Source of the DNA: a cyanobacterium PCC 7702
Lineage (GTDB): Bacteria > Cyanobacteriota > Cyanobacteriia > Cyanobacteriales > Nostocaceae
DNA: 64,000 nucleotides
Reading direction: 5' to 3'
Assembly (NCBI GenBank): GCA_000332255.1
Contig: KB235926.1
Location: 2,612,650 to 2,676,649 of the forward strand
Position numbers and translations under genes: made by a program. The notes below the pieces were generated by a model. It ran no database searches, was not told the origin of the DNA, and saw nothing but the letters and a program-made list of their open reading frames with translations. Shown piece by piece: positions 1-8,381 of the stretch (positions within the stretch are counted from its first letter, which is position 1; every line of letters starts with the position of its first letter).

Positions 1-170
1 TTTCCTTGGATTTATTACAATTCAAGGATGTATTTGAACATTGAAAATGAACTTTTACCAGTTCCTTGTCAAGGGTCAAGTTTTAGTCTGGAGATTTTTG
101 ACTTGTGACCGTTGACCGGTAGGGGAAAAACCTACACATCTTTTTGTTGGGTTTCTATGTGTCCTTTGAC

Positions 171-599
171 TCAGGAGACGACATTATAATCGCCAGGACC
201 AGGAGGAGTTTGTGATTCGATAATGCCTTCGGTGGGACCGCCAATGGCTTTCCATGCGGCTAGACCACCTCTGAGTTCGGATACGTTTTCGAAGCCAGCA
301 CTTCTTAATTTTTGGGCTGCTTGGGCTGTTTCTTCATCATTGGCACCGTAAATGTAGATGTCACGAGTTTTGGCTATAGAGGAGCTGGCCCGTTCTACCA
401 ATTCATTTAATGGCATTGGCATTGCGCCCATGATATGACCTTCGTTGTAGGTTTTGCGATCGCGTACGTCTAAAATTGTAAAGGCTGGCTTGCCCCATTC
501 CAGACGGGATTTGAGTAGGTGAACGTCAGACTGAGGATCTATTGGTGGTTGTGAGGGGATAATTTTGTCTACTAAATTTTTATCTGTGATGTTACTCAT
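171..599 (-). CDS. Rhodanese-like domain protein lacking the catalytic cysteine
   Basis: This 142-residue protein has one rhodanese fold. The pattern ILDVRD..TYNEGHIMGA (about residues 42-60) is the usual rhodanese start, and GFENVSELRGGLAAWK (about 101-116) is the usual end. The active-site loop, normally C-x-x-G-x-R/S, reads IYGANDEE here, so the sulfur-carrying cysteine is missing. It is therefore unlikely to be a sulfurtransferase; a binding or regulatory role is inferred. No signal peptide or membrane segment is visible, so it should be cytoplasmic. It is transcribed toward the left edge as a single gene, with a repeat-containing spacer upstream. Confidence 0.85.
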   Translation of the reverse strand: MSNITDKNLVDKIIPSQPPIDPQSDVHLLKSRLEWGKPAFTILDVRDRKTYNEGHIMGAMPMPLNELVERASSSIAKTRDIYIYGANDEETAQAAQKLRSAGFENVSELRGGLAAWKAIGGPTEGIIESQTPPGPGDYNVVS

Positions 600-662
600 G
601 AATAATTCCTCGCTTGCAAAATTCTGCAGCTAGCTTTGAGCAAAAACTTTTTTACTCCAGCC

Positions 663-776
663 CGAGCAAGTACAGCCAGCCGAGTACAATTGTGTTAACG
701 TTAATACTCCCTATTAGGGATTGAAACAACCTCAAGCAACGAGCAAGTACAGCCAGCCGAGTACAATTGTGTTAAC
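663..776. repeat. 37-bp direct repeat pair flanking a solitary CRISPR-like repeat
   Basis: A perfect 37-bp sequence occurs at 663-699 and again at 740-776 (period 77). Between the copies, and overlapping the end of the first, is a stretch ending TAGGGATTGAAAC (positions 715-727). That is the characteristic 3' end of many cyanobacterial CRISPR repeats, with the internal palindrome CCCTATTAGGG. If 691-727 is read as a 37-nt repeat, the next 40 nt act as a spacer, and only the first 9 nt of a second repeat follow (768-776). No cas gene is in the window, so this looks like a relic or a look-alike dispersed repeat. Confidence 0.6.
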
Positions 777-961
777 TGACAAAAATGTACCCAACTAAAC
801 CCCTGAAATTTCTCTTTCTTGGGAGTGAGGCTTTTTCATTTCTATCCAATGGTAGAGTTGAGCCAGGATCGTTTTAGGAGTTATTCCCTTAAGTTATTAT
901 CTTTCTCAAGCTTTAGCATGGCATTCTAAATTATGAAGTTGAACTGGTGTAGGTGAAAAAG

Positions 962-2065
962 CTACAGCGAATTCAGGGACTTTGCCAGTCTAATGTTGCT
1001 TAACTGTGCTGCTAATTCGATGGCTGCTTTCATACTGGTCGCATTAGCTATTCCTCGACCAGCAATATCAAACGCCGTGCCGTGATCTGGGGAAGTACGA
1101 ATAAAAGGAAGACCTATAGTTGTATTCACGGCAGTGTCAAATGCCATGAGTTTGACTGGAATTAAGCCTTGATCGTGATACAGTGCTAAGTAAGCATCTG
1201 CAACTTTGCTTGCATCGATTCCTTCGTACCAAGCTCGAGCTGGCTTTATCCACATTGTATCTGGTGGGATAGGACCGTCTAGTTGCCAATTCTGGTGTTT
1301 TCGACGTTCTTGTTCCAGCCACGGAATTAACCAATCTTGTTCTTCTGTTCCCAGTTGTCCTTGTTCGCCACTGTGGGGATTTAAACCGGCGATCGCTATT
1401 TTTCCATTTTCAATGCCAAAATCTTTTTGCAAGCAATTCACCAATAATTCAAGTTTTTGTGTCATTAACTCTGCTGTCAGCACTTTTGGTACTTGACACA
1501 AGGGAATGTGTGTGGTGGCTAACAAGCATCGCAGCGTCCATCCGGTTCGGGGCGATCGCGCTACGAACAACATTGCAAATTTTTGGGTGCCAGACTTGGC
1601 CGCTAATAGTTCCGTTTGTCCTGGATAATCGTACCCGGCTGCTTTCCATGCAGATTTGGCAACTGGAGCTGTGACGATCGCATCAAATTCACCAGCTTTG
1701 GTGCGGGCGATGGCCCATTCTAGATAAGCAAAACTTGCTGCACCGCTAGCTGCGTTACCCATTCCCATCACGATTTCGCTTTTGATTGTTTCTTCTAAGG
1801 GAACATCAGCAACTGACAAATTTTCCGGATTTGCTAAAGGAACCAAATTTCCGTTCACCAAGACTTTGGCATAAATCTTCGATAACAAATCATGGCTACC
1901 CACAACCGTGACGTCAAAATTTTTACTCAGCCCTGGATCGGCCAAGGCTTTTAAAATCACTTCTGGTCCAATTCCTGCTGGATCTCCCATTGTCAGCGCC
2001 AAACGAGGGCGATGCTTGGGTAACAATGTGTCGTTATCTTTGTTTCGTAAGGACATTACAGGCAA
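962..2065 (-). CDS. pdxA: 4-hydroxythreonine-4-phosphate dehydrogenase
   Basis: PdxA oxidises 4-phosphohydroxy-L-threonine in the DXP-dependent route to pyridoxal 5'-phosphate, in the cytoplasm. The 367-residue length is close to the family norm. [15 protein letters not shown] near the N-terminus is the family signature. The three metal-binding histidines lie in [14 protein letters not shown] and YHDQGLIP, and the C-terminus has the [13 protein letters not shown] motif. Translation could start at residue 1 or at Met4 (2056). It is a single gene, divergent from petM with about 245 bp between them. Confidence 0.96.
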   Translation of the reverse strand: MPVMSLRNKDNDTLLPKHRPRLALTMGDPAGIGPEVILKALADPGLSKNFDVTVVGSHDLLSKIYAKVLVNGNLVPLANPENLSVADVPLEETIKSEIVMGMGNAASGAASFAYLEWAIARTKAGEFDAIVTAPVAKSAWKAAGYDYPGQTELLAAKSGTQKFAMLFVARSPRTGWTLRCLLATTHIPLCQVPKVLTAELMTQKLELLVNCLQKDFGIENGKIAIAGLNPHSGEQGQLGTEEQDWLIPWLEQERRKHQNWQLDGPIPPDTMWIKPARAWYEGIDASKVADAYLALYHDQGLIPVKLMAFDTAVNTTIGLPFIRTSPDHGTAFDIAGRGIANATSMKAAIELAAQLSNIRLAKSLNSL

Positions 2066-2310
2066 TTTTTTTCAACTCAGCCGAAATGGAAAAATTACAA
2101 CAGACCTTAAGTTTTCTGATATCAATTTTCAAAAGTAGAACTACCTGTTGTTTGTAGTCGTTTTTTTGCAGGAAAAGTATATTTTCCCTCTCCCAGTGTC
2201 AATCTCGTATATTTGTAACAATAGTTCATCCCGATCTCATCCTACAGCTATTCTCAAAGGCTCTGGTAGACTTAACTTAATTAAACAATTACTAAAGGGG
2301 TATTACAGAA

Positions 2311-2418
2311 ATGGATAGCGAAATGCTCTATGCTGCTATTTTGTCTTTCGGCTTAATCTTTGTAGGCTGGGGTCTGGGTGTGCTGCTGTTGAAAATTCAA
2401 GGTGCAGAACAAGAATAA
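2311..2418 (+). CDS. petM: Cytochrome b6f complex subunit PetM (subunit VII)
   Basis: This 35-residue reading frame is short but clear. It starts [11 protein letters not shown] and continues as one hydrophobic helix, then ends KIQGAEQE. Size, single N-terminal transmembrane helix and sequence match PetM, a small subunit of the thylakoid cytochrome b6f complex, which passes electrons from plastoquinol to plastocyanin or cytochrome c6. A purine-rich AAAGGGG lies about 10 nt upstream of the ATG. A perfect 12-bp hairpin follows the stop codon. The next gene downstream on the same strand is ycf39. Confidence 0.93.
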   Translation: MDSEMLYAAILSFGLIFVGWGLGVLLLKIQGAEQE

Positions 2419-2438
2419 CCGTTGCTAAGAACTTCTGT

Positions 2439-2472
2439 GAGAGTGAGAGACTTGGCAATATCTCTCACTCTC
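2439..2472 (+). terminator. Hairpin after petM
   Basis: GAGAGTGAGAGA (2439-2450) pairs perfectly with TCTCTCACTCTC (2461-2472) across a 10-nt loop, 20 nt after the petM stop. There is no U-tract after it, so it may act as an RNA-stabilising or partial terminator hairpin between petM and ycf39. Confidence 0.6.
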
Positions 2473-2569
2473 CGTTACATTCTGAAATGAAGAATGTAAA
2501 ATTTTGTTTGTTCATATAATTCTGTTAAAATTTGATTCATAAAACTTTAATTTTTGTAAAGAACCTCTC

Positions 2570-3556
2570 ATGACACTATTAATTGTCGGTGCTACTGGCA
2601 CCTTGGGAAGACAAGTGGCTCGTCGGGCCATAGATGAGGGGTATAAAGTACGTTGTCTTGTCCGGAGTCAAAAAAAAGCCGCATTTCTCAAAGAATGGGG
2701 TGCAGAACTTGTCCCGGGAGATTTGTGCTACCCTCAAACACTACAAGCAGCATTAGAAGGCGTCACTGCCGTTATTGACGCAGCTACATCTCGTCCTACC
2801 GATTCACAAAGTATCAAACAAGTAGATTGGGAAGGCAAAGTATCCTTAATTCAAGCGTCTGTAGGTGCTGGTGTAGAACGCTTTATCTTCTTTTCCATTA
2901 TCAATGCCGAAAAGTATCCAGAAGTTCCTTTAATGGAAATAAAGCGGTGTACGGAACTATTTTTAGCCGAATCAGGCTTGAATTATACGGTATTGCGACT
3001 GGCCGGTTTTATGCAAGGCTTGATCGGACAGTATGGCATTCCCATTTTGGAGGGACAACCAGTATGGGTGACAAGTGAGTCTTCACCCATTGCCTACATG
3101 GATACTCAAGACATAGCCAGATTTGCGATTCGTTGTCTGAGCCTACCAGAAACACAAAAGCGGACTTTTCCGGTAGTAGGTACTCGTGCTTGGAGCACCC
3201 AGGAAATCATTAGCTTATGCGAACGCCTCTCTGGTAAAGAAGCAAAAGTAACGCGCATGCCTATTGGTCTACTGCGTACCGTACGTCGGCTCTTACGCTT
3301 CTTCCAGTGGGGATGGAACGTAGCAGACAGACTCGCATTTACAGAAGTGCTAGCAAGCGGGATACCTCTAGATGCGCCGATGGAGGAGGTGTATCGGGTT
3401 TTTGGATTAGATCCAAAAGACACCACAACTTTAGAAAGCTACCTACAAGAGTACTTCAGTCGAATTATGAAGAAGCTCAAGGAACTAGACTACGAAAAAA
3501 ATCAAAAGAAAAAGAAAAAGGAAAAAAGAACTCCGTTTAAAAAAGCCAACAGCTAG
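2570..3556 (+). CDS. ycf39: Ycf39/HCF244-type atypical SDR, photosystem II assembly factor
   Basis: Ycf39 takes part in D1 insertion and chlorophyll delivery during early photosystem II assembly. The protein is 328 residues. The N-terminus MTLLIVGATGTLGRQVARRA is an NAD(P)-binding Rossmann motif (GATGTLG), typical of the NmrA-like atypical SDR group. The sequence through the middle (FFSIINAEKYPEVPLMEIK and LNYTVLRLAGFMQGLIGQY) is characteristic of Ycf39. The C-terminal 25 residues are extremely lysine-rich (KNQKKKKKEKR), a basic tail that may contact the membrane or a partner. The gene follows petM by 151 bp. Confidence 0.93.
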   Translation: MTLLIVGATGTLGRQVARRAIDEGYKVRCLVRSQKKAAFLKEWGAELVPGDLCYPQTLQAALEGVTAVIDAATSRPTDSQSIKQVDWEGKVSLIQASVGAGVERFIFFSIINAEKYPEVPLMEIKRCTELFLAESGLNYTVLRLAGFMQGLIGQYGIPILEGQPVWVTSESSPIAYMDTQDIARFAIRCLSLPETQKRTFPVVGTRAWSTQEIISLCERLSGKEAKVTRMPIGLLRTVRRLLRFFQWGWNVADRLAFTEVLASGIPLDAPMEEVYRVFGLDPKDTTTLESYLQEYFSRIMKKLKELDYEKNQKKKKKEKRTPFKKANS

Positions 3557-3686
3557 TCAGCGATGCTTAGTATCAAGTTGACAAGGAACAATAAACAATT
3601 AACAAATCACTAATGACTAAATTGTCAAAAATGTGCAAGTATTAACATAATACACACAGCAGCACCTAAAGTTTGGATATTTGAGC

Positions 3687-4604
3687 GTGCCGAAAGCAGG
3701 CATTATCTACAACGACGTTAAACCGATAGCAGGTCGCGTTGCTATCGAACTGAAAGACAAATTCACTGCCGCGGGTTGGGATGTATGCATAACAACTGGT
3801 GTAGGAGGTATTTTGGGCTATTCCACCCCAGAAAGTCCAGTGTGCCACACACCGATAGAGGGTTTAGTACCTCCTGGTTTTGATACAGAAACAAAATTTG
3901 CGGTCGTGTTGGGAGGAGATGGTACGGTTTTGGCAGCGGCTCGCTTGGTCGCTCCCTGCGGTATTCCCATACTGACAGTAAACACGGGTCATATGGGGTT
4001 TTTGACGGAAACTTACCTTAACCAATTACCCCAAGCTGTAGAGTGCCTCCTGGCAGGTAAGTATGAAATAGAACAGCGGGCGATGCTGGCTGTGAAAGTG
4101 TTTCGAGGAGACTCTGTGCTGTGGGAGGCTCTCTGCTTGAATGAAATGGTGCTGCACCGAGAACCGCTTACCTCTATGTGCCATTTCGAAATAGCAGTGG
4201 GGCGTCACGCGCCAGTAGACATTGCTGCAGACGGGGTGATTATTTCTACACCAACAGGTTCAACCGCTTACTCCTTGAGCGCTGGCGGTCCGGTGGTAAC
4301 TCCTGGTGTACCGGTGTTACAATTAGTACCTATCTGTCCTCATTCTTTAGCTTCTAGGGCCTTGGTGTTTCCTGATACAGAAGCAGTTAATATCTACCCG
4401 GTCAATACACCCCGGTTAGTAATGGTAGTGGATGGCAATGGTGGATGCTATGTTTTACCAGAGGATCGAGTACACATCGAGCGATCGCAGTACACAACCC
4501 GATTTATTCGCCTGCAACCGCCGGAATTCTTCCGAGTTTTGCGGGAAAAATTGGGCTGGGGATTACCGCACATTGCCAAACCTACTTCAGTAGAATTACC
4601 GTAA
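3687..4604 (+). CDS. nadK: NAD kinase
   Basis: NAD kinase phosphorylates NAD to NADP. The ATP-site motif is [14 protein letters not shown], followed by [18 protein letters not shown] and [17 protein letters not shown], all diagnostic. The open frame extends to a TTG at 3681, but cyanobacterial homologues begin [13 protein letters not shown], which favours the GTG at 3687 (305 residues). There is no good ribosome-binding site for either start. It lies upstream of nblR on the same strand with 231 bp between them. This is one of two NAD kinase classes usual in cyanobacteria. Confidence 0.94.
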   Translation: MPKAGIIYNDVKPIAGRVAIELKDKFTAAGWDVCITTGVGGILGYSTPESPVCHTPIEGLVPPGFDTETKFAVVLGGDGTVLAAARLVAPCGIPILTVNTGHMGFLTETYLNQLPQAVECLLAGKYEIEQRAMLAVKVFRGDSVLWEALCLNEMVLHREPLTSMCHFEIAVGRHAPVDIAADGVIISTPTGSTAYSLSAGGPVVTPGVPVLQLVPICPHSLASRALVFPDTEAVNIYPVNTPRLVMVVDGNGGCYVLPEDRVHIERSQYTTRFIRLQPPEFFRVLREKLGWGLPHIAKPTSVELP

Positions 4605-4835
4605 TTATTAAAATTGGATGCATTTTTCGGTCAGAAAAGCTGCTTTGCCAGAAATTCGGAATAAAAGATTAAATTTATTTGGGACCGAGATGGAAATTAC
4701 TGAAGATAACACTTTCAGGGTGTAGAAAATGTTCAGAAAGCATGCTATTGGAAGGAGAAAGATAGATATTTTTATGTAAAATCACAACAGAAAACAGCGT
4801 CGTTCCACATTCACTACCCAAAGCTCCAGAATGAT

Positions 4836-5522
4836 ATGACTCTCGGTCACAGTCCCTGCGTATTAGTAGTCGAAGGAGACGAAAATCTCGCCAATCAAAT
4901 TGCCTTTGATTTAAAAGAAGCTGGTTATGAACCTCTAGTAGCTCATGATGGCACAAGCGGATTGCATCAAAGCCGCGATCGCCAACCAGCTTTAATTGTC
5001 ATCGACCGAATGCTAGCAGGAGAATCAGGACTTTCGTTGTGTAAAAATCTGAGAAACATCGGTATGCGATCGCCTGTGCTAGTCTTAATGGCACGAGATA
5101 CGGTCGATGACCGCGTTGCCTGTTTGGAAGCAGGAGCTGATGATTACTTTCTCAAACCCTACCGCTCGGAAAACTTCCTAAACTTGATTCGCCTTTACTT
5201 AAAACCTGACATCGACAATACGGAGCAGTTACGATTTGGAGATTTAATTCTAGACATTGCAACCCGCCGTGCTATTCATAACGGCAGGACAATAGATTTA
5301 ACAATGAAGGAATTTGAACTGCTCAAGTATTTGATGGAACATCCTCGAGAAGTGTTAACCCGCGAACAAATTTTAGAAAATGTATGGGGCTATGATTTTA
5401 TGGGCGAATCAAATGTTATAGAAGTTTATATCCGCTACTTGCGCTTGAAAATAGAAGATGAAGGTCAAAAACGCCTCATTCAAACAGTTCGGGGCGTAGG
5501 TTATGTATTAAGAGAATCCTAA
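4836..5522 (+). CDS. nblR: OmpR-family response regulator, NblR-like
   Basis: The 228-residue protein has an N-terminal receiver domain and a C-terminal winged-helix DNA-binding domain (LTMKEFELLKYLMEHP...VWGYDF...TVRGVGYVL). NblR controls phycobilisome degradation and survival under nutrient and high-light stress. The phospho-acceptor position is Asp57 and the conserved lysine is Lys107 (DDYFLKPY). Two receiver features are atypical: the acidic pocket reads VEGDE, and the usual Thr of the LTA motif is Met (LVLMAR). This fits reports that NblR can work without canonical phosphorylation. The NblR name rests on overall resemblance; family membership is certain. Confidence 0.8.
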   Translation: MTLGHSPCVLVVEGDENLANQIAFDLKEAGYEPLVAHDGTSGLHQSRDRQPALIVIDRMLAGESGLSLCKNLRNIGMRSPVLVLMARDTVDDRVACLEAGADDYFLKPYRSENFLNLIRLYLKPDIDNTEQLRFGDLILDIATRRAIHNGRTIDLTMKEFELLKYLMEHPREVLTREQILENVWGYDFMGESNVIEVYIRYLRLKIEDEGQKRLIQTVRGVGYVLRES

Positions 5523-5530
5523 AATCACAC

Positions 5531-5587
5531 AAAAGGCAAAGAAAGCAAGTTGCAAACAACTACAAACTAGATACTATTTTGCCTTTT
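5531..5587 (+). terminator. Probable terminator after nblR
   Basis: AAAAGGCAAA (5531-5540) pairs with TTTGCCTTTT (5578-5587). A smaller inner hairpin, AGTTG-CAAA-CAACT, lies within the loop. It begins 9 nt after the nblR stop. Confidence 0.5.
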
Positions 5588-5631
5588 AGTTCTACTTACA
5601 CTGGCAGTTAAGATTATAAATTGTTTACTCA

Positions 5632-6168
5632 ATGCTTTTGCGCTGGCAAAATTTACTCTTTATGATGCTAGGTTTGCTGTTAGTCGGTTGTTTTGCTTCC
5701 ACACCAGCTAAAGTTCCAGTAACCGTAGATTCTCAATCTCTACCCTTGACAAATTTAGGCCAAAAATTACCTATTTCTGCTCGCGCTATTTTTCCCAATG
5801 GGAGCAAAATAGACTTGGAAGTAGCACAAACACCTCAACAACAAGCTATGGGCTTGATGTACAGACCAGCTTTACCCAAAAATCAGGGAATGCTGTTTCA
5901 GTTTTCTTCACCGCAAGCAGTGAGTTTCTGGATGAAAAACGTACCCGTTCCTCTGGATATGGTTTTTCTTCGCGGGGGAGTAGTCCAAAAAATCATATCT
6001 GCTGTACCTCCTTGCACGACTGACCCCTGTCCCACCTACGGACCGAGGACACAAATCGACCAAGTAATTGAATTGCGTTCTGGTAGAGCAACAGAATTGG
6101 GTCTTCAGGAGGGCGATAGTGTTAAAATTGACTTTTTTAATCCCGGCATTTCACGGAGAAAGCAATAA
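5632..6168 (+). CDS. DUF192 lipoprotein
   Basis: The 178-residue protein begins with a hydrophobic signal and a lipobox (LLLVGC, Cys at about residue 21), so it should be an exported, lipid-anchored protein. Residues from about 60 on form the DUF192 domain: LEVAQTPQQQAMGLMYR, GMLFQF, SFWMKNVPVPLDMVFL and a PPC...DPCPTYG segment with two cysteines. The function of DUF192 is not firmly known. It follows nblR by 109 bp with a terminator-like hairpin between, so it is probably transcribed separately. Confidence 0.9.
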   Translation: MLLRWQNLLFMMLGLLLVGCFASTPAKVPVTVDSQSLPLTNLGQKLPISARAIFPNGSKIDLEVAQTPQQQAMGLMYRPALPKNQGMLFQFSSPQAVSFWMKNVPVPLDMVFLRGGVVQKIISAVPPCTTDPCPTYGPRTQIDQVIELRSGRATELGLQEGDSVKIDFFNPGISRRKQ

Positions 6169-6719
6169 ATTTCCTTCAGTCTGCTAGCCTAAAATAAATA
6201 CAGATTTTATAGATTTCCCTCCCTATTTAACAATTACATTACTAAAACTTTTATTACCTGCAGCTAGTATTTAATGACAATTGGTGAGCGCAGAGCACGC
6301 TTGCTGGAAACCAACAACGTTGGTAGTACTTTTTTGCGGAAAAAGTATTGTTTTAAAAGTTACATAATAACAAAAGCATGGGAGACAAGATCTATCCTTT
6401 GACATAGGTGAAAAGATTGGTTAGTTGAGGACTATAAAGTCATGAAATCCTTCTCGTTGCAGGTGTATTTAAACAAACAAGTAAAGTAAAAAGGAACAAT
6501 ACTACTCCATCCATTTAGGTACTTAACATTCAAAGTATAAAAGAAGCGCTAGAATAAATACCCACCATAATTAATTTGCCAGAAAAGACCGGTATAACAA
6601 CCACGCTTGAGCATTGCTTGGGTAGCTGTAGGGCAAAAGATAAAATCATCCTAAAAGCTACTTAACAAATTTGTCCAAAGGCATGACAATATACACCACA
6701 CAAAGGAGGTGATTTGTAA
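6169..6719 (+). other. Intergenic leader with paired hairpins and a perfect Shine-Dalgarno
   Basis: No protein-coding frame is visible in this 551-bp AT-rich stretch. Two hairpins lie back to back: ACCAAC-AAC-GTTGGT at 6310-6324, and a 10-bp stem with one G-U pair at 6325-6349. Just before the DUF2949 gene is AAAGGAGGTGAT (about 6702-6713), an almost full complement of the 16S rRNA 3' end. Confidence 0.45.
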
Positions 6720-6914
6720 GTGTTACCATCTAATTACTCACAGCTAATTCGTTTTTTGCAAGAGGATTTAGCGATTTCTGCAGCTTCTATTGAAGTTGCG
6801 CTTCGTCACAGTCAGCTAGATCCTGGTCCTTTACCAATGATTCTTTGGCAATACGGTCTCATCACTATGGAACAATTAGAAAAAATTTATGATTGGCTGG
6901 AAACGGCAGCATAG
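6720..6914 (+). CDS. DUF2949 family small protein
   Basis: This 64-residue protein starts with GTG and is preceded by a near-perfect Shine-Dalgarno (AAGGAGGTGAT), unusually strong for this genome. The sequence (QLIRFLQEDLAISAASIEVALR, then PLPMILWQYGLITMEQLEKIYDWLE) matches DUF2949, a short cyanobacterial family of unknown function. It is predicted helical and soluble, with no cysteines or membrane segment. The strong ribosome-binding site suggests efficient translation. Confidence 0.85.
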   Translation: MLPSNYSQLIRFLQEDLAISAASIEVALRHSQLDPGPLPMILWQYGLITMEQLEKIYDWLETAA

Positions 6915-6945
6915 ATATGAGTAAATCGCTGAGGAGAATTAAAAT

Positions 6946-7119
6946 ATGTGGCGTCGGCTCTATCTACTCAAAAAGCCGTTAGCAAAAGGCACCTGTTGTC
7001 CCAGTTCCTACCTTTACTATTTCAGATATAAACTACTAAGAAAGTGGGTTGATAACTTGACCCGCTTTTTTAGTTTGCTCGTTAATTTCTCTCTGCTACC
7101 GCTACATTTGATCCTATAA
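6946..7119 (+). CDS. Possible 57-residue basic small protein
   Basis: A GAGGAG ribosome-binding motif (6931-6936) precedes an ATG at 6946, 31 bp after the DUF2949 gene. The frame encodes a basic, aromatic-rich peptide (MWRRLYLLKKPLAKG at the start, a hydrophobic end LLPLHLIL). Against it, a good intrinsic-terminator hairpin (7041-7071) lies inside the frame. It may be a real downstream small gene, or the transcript may simply end here. I do not recognise a family. Confidence 0.3.
   Translation: MWRRLYLLKKPLAKGTCCPSSYLYYFRYKLLRKWVDNLTRFFSLLVNFSLLPLHLIL
7041..7071 (+). terminator. Rho-independent terminator after DUF2949
   Basis: AAAGTGGGT pairs with ACCCGCTTT (one G-U pair) over a short loop and runs straight into a T-tract. 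It lies 127 nt after the DUF2949 stop and is the best intrinsic terminator in this part of the window. Confidence 0.65.
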
Positions 7120-8381
7120 GTCAAAATTATCAAAAGCCCCGACGATATATTACTAGCTAAAAATACCAGCGATCGCTCATTCTTTTTCTTGTGTTTTCCC
7201 TGTTTTTTCTTTTCGCTTTTTTACCCCATCAGAAATTTTTCTGACCATGCTTTGTTATGTTTTTTCCGTCTGAAATTTTACCCTCTGGAGTTGAAAAATA
7301 TCTTTAATAGTGGCCTCAAAACATTGTAAACCAAATTTCGACAATGTCAAATTGTTTTTCTGCTCATTTAAGTACTTAAAAGTAAATAAAATTACATTAT
7401 TATTTAATTTCTAATCTTTTTTGCCCGAAATTATAGTAAAAATAACCAAAGAACTAGTATTAATTTTAACTAATACTGTTTGTGACAAAGATTTTACCTC
7501 TGTAATATTGCGTATTTTTGGCGACTTAAAAAGTTTTCCAAAGCACTTTTTGTTTAGAGACTGGCAATTTTAGGAGTAGCTAGTAAGATTTATGCAGATG
7601 AAAGTAGGAATTTTAGGAGTTTTATTTTGAAATGTACTTTTAAAATCCTAATTAACATTTATTTTGCCAAATTAAGCGCTTTTAATAAGTTTATCTCATT
7701 TGCTTTCAATACGTACTAATAGTGCTTTTTAAACTAATCCTTACTAGGAAAGGATTATTTTATTTTTTTAGATACAAAAAACGCTTTAGCTGATATACTC
7801 ATTAAAAGCAAATTAAAAGAAGGTAAGCGCGTATACAGCTTGGCATCCGAATTTCTGGGTTTCACAAGTATCTAAATTTTTTAGTGAAGATACTTGTTTG
7901 TATTTACTTAGTTCGGAAGAAAGCAAAGTAGCAAACCACTCGTGTAGAGTTACAAATACTCCCACAAATTAGTTTTGCTACCAAAAACACTTAACATTTT
8001 GTAGAACATGTATGTAAGTTTGAGTCAATGAGGATCAGGTGAATATTAATTCCAATAATTCCATTGGTAAGAAACAAAGACATGACCAATGTATCTAACC
8101 AATGCATCTATTTGTTTTATCTTCTTTCTAGCTCCTTTCAAAGAAGGTATTTTAGTCTTACCCAACTGTTACTAATTTCTGGCGAACATTTTTGCTGCTG
8201 ACTTTAGGTTAGCTCCAAAGTTCTATGAAGATAGTGTTTCTAGAAAAGGTGAGAACGAATATGAGCGAATAAAAGTTTCCTTTTGACTGCAGTCCCTTCC
8301 AAGAACTAAGTTTTTCCTTCAAATTGCTATATAAAAGCCTTTGGGGGTATCTACACATTGGTGTTACTCCAAGGACATATT
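7120..8381. other. Long AT-rich intergenic region
   Basis: No convincing coding frame, tRNA or known RNA is visible in these roughly 1.26 kb. A 13-bp imperfect tandem repeat (ACCAATGTATCTA / ACCAATGCATCTA) occupies 8085-8110. A segment near 8113-8163 loosely resembles one near 12565-12620, both carrying a TTTATCTTC...TCAAAG.AGG core. The region could hold promoters for the DUF1996 gene. Confidence 0.4.

Noticed and set aside
663..776. A functional CRISPR array
   Set aside because: Only one complete repeat and a 9-nt stub are present and there is no cas gene, so it is reported as a relic or look-alike.
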